Assembly (NCBI RefSeq): GCF_011058165.1 | Contig: NZ_JAALEG010000005.1 | Location: 62,001-126,000, forward strand | Direction of reading: 5' to 3' | From: Rhodococcus aetherivorans | GTDB taxonomy: Bacteria; Actinomycetota; Actinomycetes; Mycobacteriales; Mycobacteriaceae | Length of the DNA: 64,000 nt | Shown here: in pieces, positions 61,772-64,000 of the stretch | How positions within the stretch are numbered: position 1 is the first letter of the stretch | How the letters are laid out: every line of letters begins with the position of its first letter | Translations under genes and position numbers: made by a program | The notes under the pieces: generated by a model | Told to the model about the DNA's origin: nothing | Database searches by the model: none | The model's input: the letters and a program-made list of their open reading frames with translations, nothing else

Positions 61772-62077
61772 CTACTTCGCGACCGTGACCTCGACGTGGT
61801 GGACGCCGGGGGCGGCCGGGCTCACGGCGACGTCACCGTTGCCACGGCCGGACAACGCGCGGACCTTCCAGTCGCCGGGCGCGGCGAAGAAGCGGAAGTC
61901 ACCGGTGCCGGAGGCGACGACCTCGGCGGTGAACTCACCGGTGCCGTCGAGCAGGCGCACGAAGGCACCGCCGACCGGCTGGCCGTCGGCGTCGACGACA
62001 CGGCCGGTCAGGACCGTCTCCTTCTCGACGTCGACGCCCGCGGGCAGGGTCTGGGACTGAACGGGTGCACCACACAT
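61772..62077 (-). CDS. sseC: SseC-like DUF1416 protein
   Basis: A 101-aa protein: VLTGRVVDADGQPVGGAFVR and the beta-rich DFRFFAAPGDWKVRALSGRG match the DUF1416/SseC family, encoded with rhodanese genes in actinobacteria (Rv0814c sseC2, from memory). Cys2 at the N-terminus (MCGAPVQ) is conserved. A carboxypeptidase-regulatory-like Ig fold is likely; exact role in sulfur metabolism is unknown. It starts two bases after the rhodanese stop. Confidence 0.88.
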   Translation of the reverse strand: MCGAPVQSQTLPAGVDVEKETVLTGRVVDADGQPVGGAFVRLLDGTGEFTAEVVASGTGDFRFFAAPGDWKVRALSGRGNGDVAVSPAAPGVHHVEVTVAK

Positions 62078-62079
62078 GG

Positions 62080-62916
62080 TCAGCGAACCTCCAACTCGAT
62101 CGGGGCTCCGACGAGCGAGCCGTATTCGACCCAGCTGCCGTCGTAGTTCTTGACGTTCTTCTTGCCGAGGATCTCCTGCAGCACGAACCAGGTGTGGCTC
62201 GAGCGCTCACCGATCCGGCAGTAGGCGATGGTCTCGCGGCTGTCGTCGAAGCCCTTCGCCCGGTAGAGGGCCTCGAGGTCGTCGTCCGACTTGAAGGTGC
62301 CGTCCTCGTTGGCGGTGGTGCTCCACGGGATGTTGATCGCACCCGGGACGTGGCCGCGCTGCTGGGCCTGCTCCTGCGGCAGGTGGGCCGGGGCGAGGAT
62401 CCGGCCGGAGAACTCGTCGGGGGAGCGGACGTCGATGATGTTCTTGGTGCCGATCGCGTCGATCACCTCGTCGCGGAAGGCGCGGATCGAGTAGTCCGGC
62501 TCCTGCGCCTTGTACTCGGTGGCCGGGCGGGTGACCTCGTCCTTGGACAGCGGGCGTCCGTCGAGCTCCCACTTCTTGCGGCCACCGTCGATGAGCTTGA
62601 CGTCCCGGTGCCCGTAGAACTTGAAGTACCAGTACGCGTAGGCGGCGAACCAGTTGTTGTTGCCGCCGTAGAGCACGACGGTGTCGTCGTCGGCGACGCC
62701 CTTCGCGGACAGCAGGGCGGAGAACTGCTCCCGGTTCAGGAAGTCGCGACGGACGCCGTCCTGCAGGTCCTTACGCCAGTCGAGCTTGATCGCGCCCTCG
62801 ATGTGCCCGCCGTCGTAGGCTGCGGTGTCCTCGTCGACCTCGATGAACACGGTCTTCGGTGCGTGAAGGTTCTGCTCTGCCCAGTCTGCTGAGACCAGGA
62901 CGTCGGAGCGAGCCAT
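62080..62916 (-). CDS. cysA2: Thiosulfate sulfurtransferase (rhodanese)
   Basis: A 278-aa two-domain rhodanese. The active-site loop is CRIGERSSHTW in the second domain (Cys near residue 233); the first domain has YDGGHIEGAIKLDWRKDLQD and LYGGNNNWFAAYAYWY. CRxGERSSHTW is the CysA2/SseA-type loop. It transfers sulfur from thiosulfate to thiols or cyanide. ATG 62914-62916 preferred; GGAAA lies upstream. Confidence 0.92.
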   Translation of the reverse strand: MARSDVLVSADWAEQNLHAPKTVFIEVDEDTAAYDGGHIEGAIKLDWRKDLQDGVRRDFLNREQFSALLSAKGVADDDTVVLYGGNNNWFAAYAYWYFKFYGHRDVKLIDGGRKKWELDGRPLSKDEVTRPATEYKAQEPDYSIRAFRDEVIDAIGTKNIIDVRSPDEFSGRILAPAHLPQEQAQQRGHVPGAINIPWSTTANEDGTFKSDDDLEALYRAKGFDDSRETIAYCRIGERSSHTWFVLQEILGKKNVKNYDGSWVEYGSLVGAPIELEVR

Positions 62917-62976
62917 GGAGTTTCCTTTCGGTGTTGACACTCTCGGTCGAGTGGAACGGTGCGGAGGGAACGGTGG

Positions 62977-63444
62977 TCAGGCGGCGACGGCCCGGAACCT
63001 GGCCACGAGCGGGTAGATCGCGCAGCCGAGGCACACCCCGAACGCGGCGTTGAGCAGCGCGGCGAACAGCGCGAACCCGGTGGCGACGAGACCGGCGAGG
63101 TCGGCGCCGAGGAGGAATCCGAAGGTGCCCACGGCGGCGAACACGAACCCGACGAGCTGCGCGAACCGCAGCGGGGCGACCGGTTCCTTCTCGGTGGGGG
63201 CGCCCAGCCGGGGCGCGACGAGCCGCGCGAAGAGCAGGCCGTAGGGGCTGCGGCGCGGGCCGAGGGCCGCACCGGCCGCGAACACCGCGGTCTGGACGGC
63301 GAGCAGTACGCCGGCCACCGTGGTCGAGACCGTCGCGACGGCCAGGACGACGACGAGGACGGCGGTGGTGATCCACGCCGCGAACCGGGGGCCGCGGACG
63401 TCTACCTGCTGACCCTGGCGGGCGGCGGGGGCGGTGGTGGACAT
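62977..63444 (-). CDS. DUF4395 membrane protein
   Basis: A 155-aa protein with four hydrophobic segments and the C-terminal FGVCLGCAIYPLVARF Cys-x2-Cys motif at a helix start. DUF4395 proteins often neighbour rhodanese and thioredoxin genes and may carry thiols or sulfur across the membrane (inference). ATG 63442-63444 with AGGAG eight bases upstream. First structural gene after the polycysteine leader. Confidence 0.85.
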   Translation of the reverse strand: MSTTAPAARQGQQVDVRGPRFAAWITTAVLVVVLAVATVSTTVAGVLLAVQTAVFAAGAALGPRRSPYGLLFARLVAPRLGAPTEKEPVAPLRFAQLVGFVFAAVGTFGFLLGADLAGLVATGFALFAALLNAAFGVCLGCAIYPLVARFRAVAA

Positions 63445-63565
63445 GAGGGGTGCTCCTGCTGGGAGGGGACGCATGGGGGCGAACCGTCGCGGTGGCAACC
63501 GCGGGGATCACACCGGTGACGGCAGCGGATGCCGCGGAGACGGTCGGGCGTCTCGGCCGGGGTGA
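63445..63565 (-). promoter_or_regulatory. Probable attenuator region between the polycysteine leader and DUF4395
   Basis: On the minus strand, GAGACG-cccgac-CGTCTC forms a hairpin shortly after the leader stop, and several GC-rich alternative pairings exist before AGGAG of the next gene. The arrangement suits a leader whose stalled ribosome changes access to downstream genes. Confidence 0.5.
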
Positions 63566-63631
63566 TCAGCAGCAGGTACAGCAGAAGCCGCCGAGGCGGC
63601 ACAGATCGACTGTGCGGCGTCGGGTGAGCAT
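63566..63631 (-). CDS. Polycysteine leader peptide, 21 aa (cysteine-responsive attenuator)
   Basis: ATG at 63629-63631 opens MLTRRRTVDLCRLGG and ends in FCCTCC before TGA at 63568-63566, with five Cys in 11 residues. Short ORFs of this type (MLTRRRxVDLCR..., Cys-rich end) precede sulfur genes in mycobacteria and act as cysteine-responsive attenuators. Here it precedes DUF4395, rhodanese and SseC genes, the same context. When cysteine is scarce, ribosomes should pause at the Cys codons and downstream expression rises (known for the family, inferred here). Confidence 0.85.
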   Translation of the reverse strand: MLTRRRTVDLCRLGGFCCTCC

Positions 63632-63662
63632 GAGCTCTCGGCAGGTCGACACGGCAGGCAGC

Positions 63663-64000
63663 TTAGCCGACGTCTCGACGGATCGGGGCCCAGGGGGTGC
63701 GCAGCGGCACCAGCGCGGCCCGCAGGTCCGCCGCGGCCGGCACACCCGAAACCCGGTACCTTTCGGTGCCGGCGGCGTCGAACAGGAACGTCGTCGGCAG
63801 CGACAGCACGCCGAGTTCCCTTGCCAACTGCGGGTTCTCGTCGATGTCCAGTTCGAGGTCGCGGGGTGCCGGCAGCCCGTCGCCGGTGGCCGCGAGGTCG
63901 GCGACCACCTGAGCGACGATCCGGCGCACCGCGGCGCACGGTCCGCACCAGTCGGCGGAGAAGTGCAGCACCACCGGCGCACTGCCGGTGCCCACGCCCA
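63663..64000 (-). CDS. Thioredoxin-family protein (N-terminus cut by the window edge)
   Basis: At least 110 residues: HFSADWCGPCAAVRRIVAQV with the Trp-Cys-Gly-Pro-Cys redox site, DIDENPQLARELGVLSLPTT with cis-Pro, and FLFDAAGTERYRVSG. The frame is open to base 64000. A GTG at 63993-63995 could start it, but related actinobacterial proteins have an N-terminal membrane segment, so the true start is probably beyond the window. Its location upstream of the sulfur leader matches thiX (Rv0816c, from memory). Confidence 0.8.
   Translation of the reverse strand, partial: GVGTGSAPVVLHFSADWCGPCAAVRRIVAQVVADLAATGDGLPAPRDLELDIDENPQLARELGVLSLPTTFLFDAAGTERYRVSGVPAAADLRAALVPLRTPWAPIRRDVG

Noticed and set aside
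1-64000. tRNA, rRNA, prophage or integrase genes
   Set aside because: No cloverleaf, ribosomal sequence, phage or recombinase protein was recognised by reading; a covariance search would be needed to exclude small RNAs.

Overview
The window is high-GC DNA with short intergenic gaps, many GTG starts and many 4-base ATGA/GTGA gene overlaps, which points to an actinobacterium. Its gene content (F420-type oxidoreductase tail, BluB, a cutinase-like secreted protein, sulfur genes with a polycysteine leader, and a purine block arranged as in mycobacteria) suggests the Mycobacteriales, most likely Rhodococcus or a close relative. From about 19.8 kb to the end, the order FAD dehydrogenase, purS-purQ, M18 aminopeptidase, purL, sterol-carrier-like protein, purF, purM, DUF3073, YgfZ, PabC, nitrobindin, SseC, rhodanese, thioredoxin follows, as I recall it, the M. 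tuberculosis Rv0785 to Rv0816c order. Several blocks appear inserted into that backbone.

Layout. 0-1.4 kb: tail of an LLM-type oxidoreductase whose stop codon lies in a 26-bp tandem repeat, then two small genes. 1.4-5.4 kb: a cobalamin riboswitch and a four-gene overlapping operon (binding lipoprotein, permease, ATPase, FhuF-like Fe-S protein). 5.4-8.7 kb: a LuxR regulator divergent from cupin and DUF1304 genes across a 24-bp palindrome, then a serine-hydrolase-fold lipoprotein whose catalytic motifs are degenerate. 8.7-11.0 kb: an IclR regulator and an APC permease. 11.4-17.8 kb: a TTQ amine dehydrogenase (mau-type) operon with MauE, MauD, light chain and heavy chain, plus a four-copper multicopper oxidase, two cupredoxin lipoproteins and a polytopic membrane protein. 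No MauG-like dihaem protein is present. 17.9-25.5 kb: glutathione peroxidase, BluB, and assorted enzymes, including a flavodoxin gene bracketed by two copies of a 55-bp palindromic element.

25.5-37.4 kb is rich in copper handling and signalling: CopA and a CopZ-like protein behind a CsoR-type operator, a hybrid histidine kinase with REC and ANTAR domains, a two-component pair, a DUF305 lipoprotein, and a CPH-type (CopB-like) ATPase behind a near-identical operator. purS-purQ sits inside this stretch. 37.6-53.1 kb carries purL, purF, purM and housekeeping genes. 53.2-59.2 kb is a complete cydABDC operon for cytochrome bd, preceded by a perfect 17-bp palindrome. 59.2-64 kb holds a possible 11-codon micro-ORF, nitrobindin with an unlisted 34-residue membrane protein, a cutinase-like protein, and a sulfur operon (DUF4395, rhodanese, SseC) behind a leader peptide ending in Cys-Cys-Thr-Cys-Cys.

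Three themes link the genes. Corrinoids: riboswitch-controlled uptake and lower-ligand synthesis (BluB). Copper: TTQ dehydrogenase electron carriers and two exporters with CsoR-like sites. Sulfur and redox: leader-controlled sulfurtransferases, thioredoxin, peroxidase. No tRNA, rRNA, transposase or CRISPR array was recognised.
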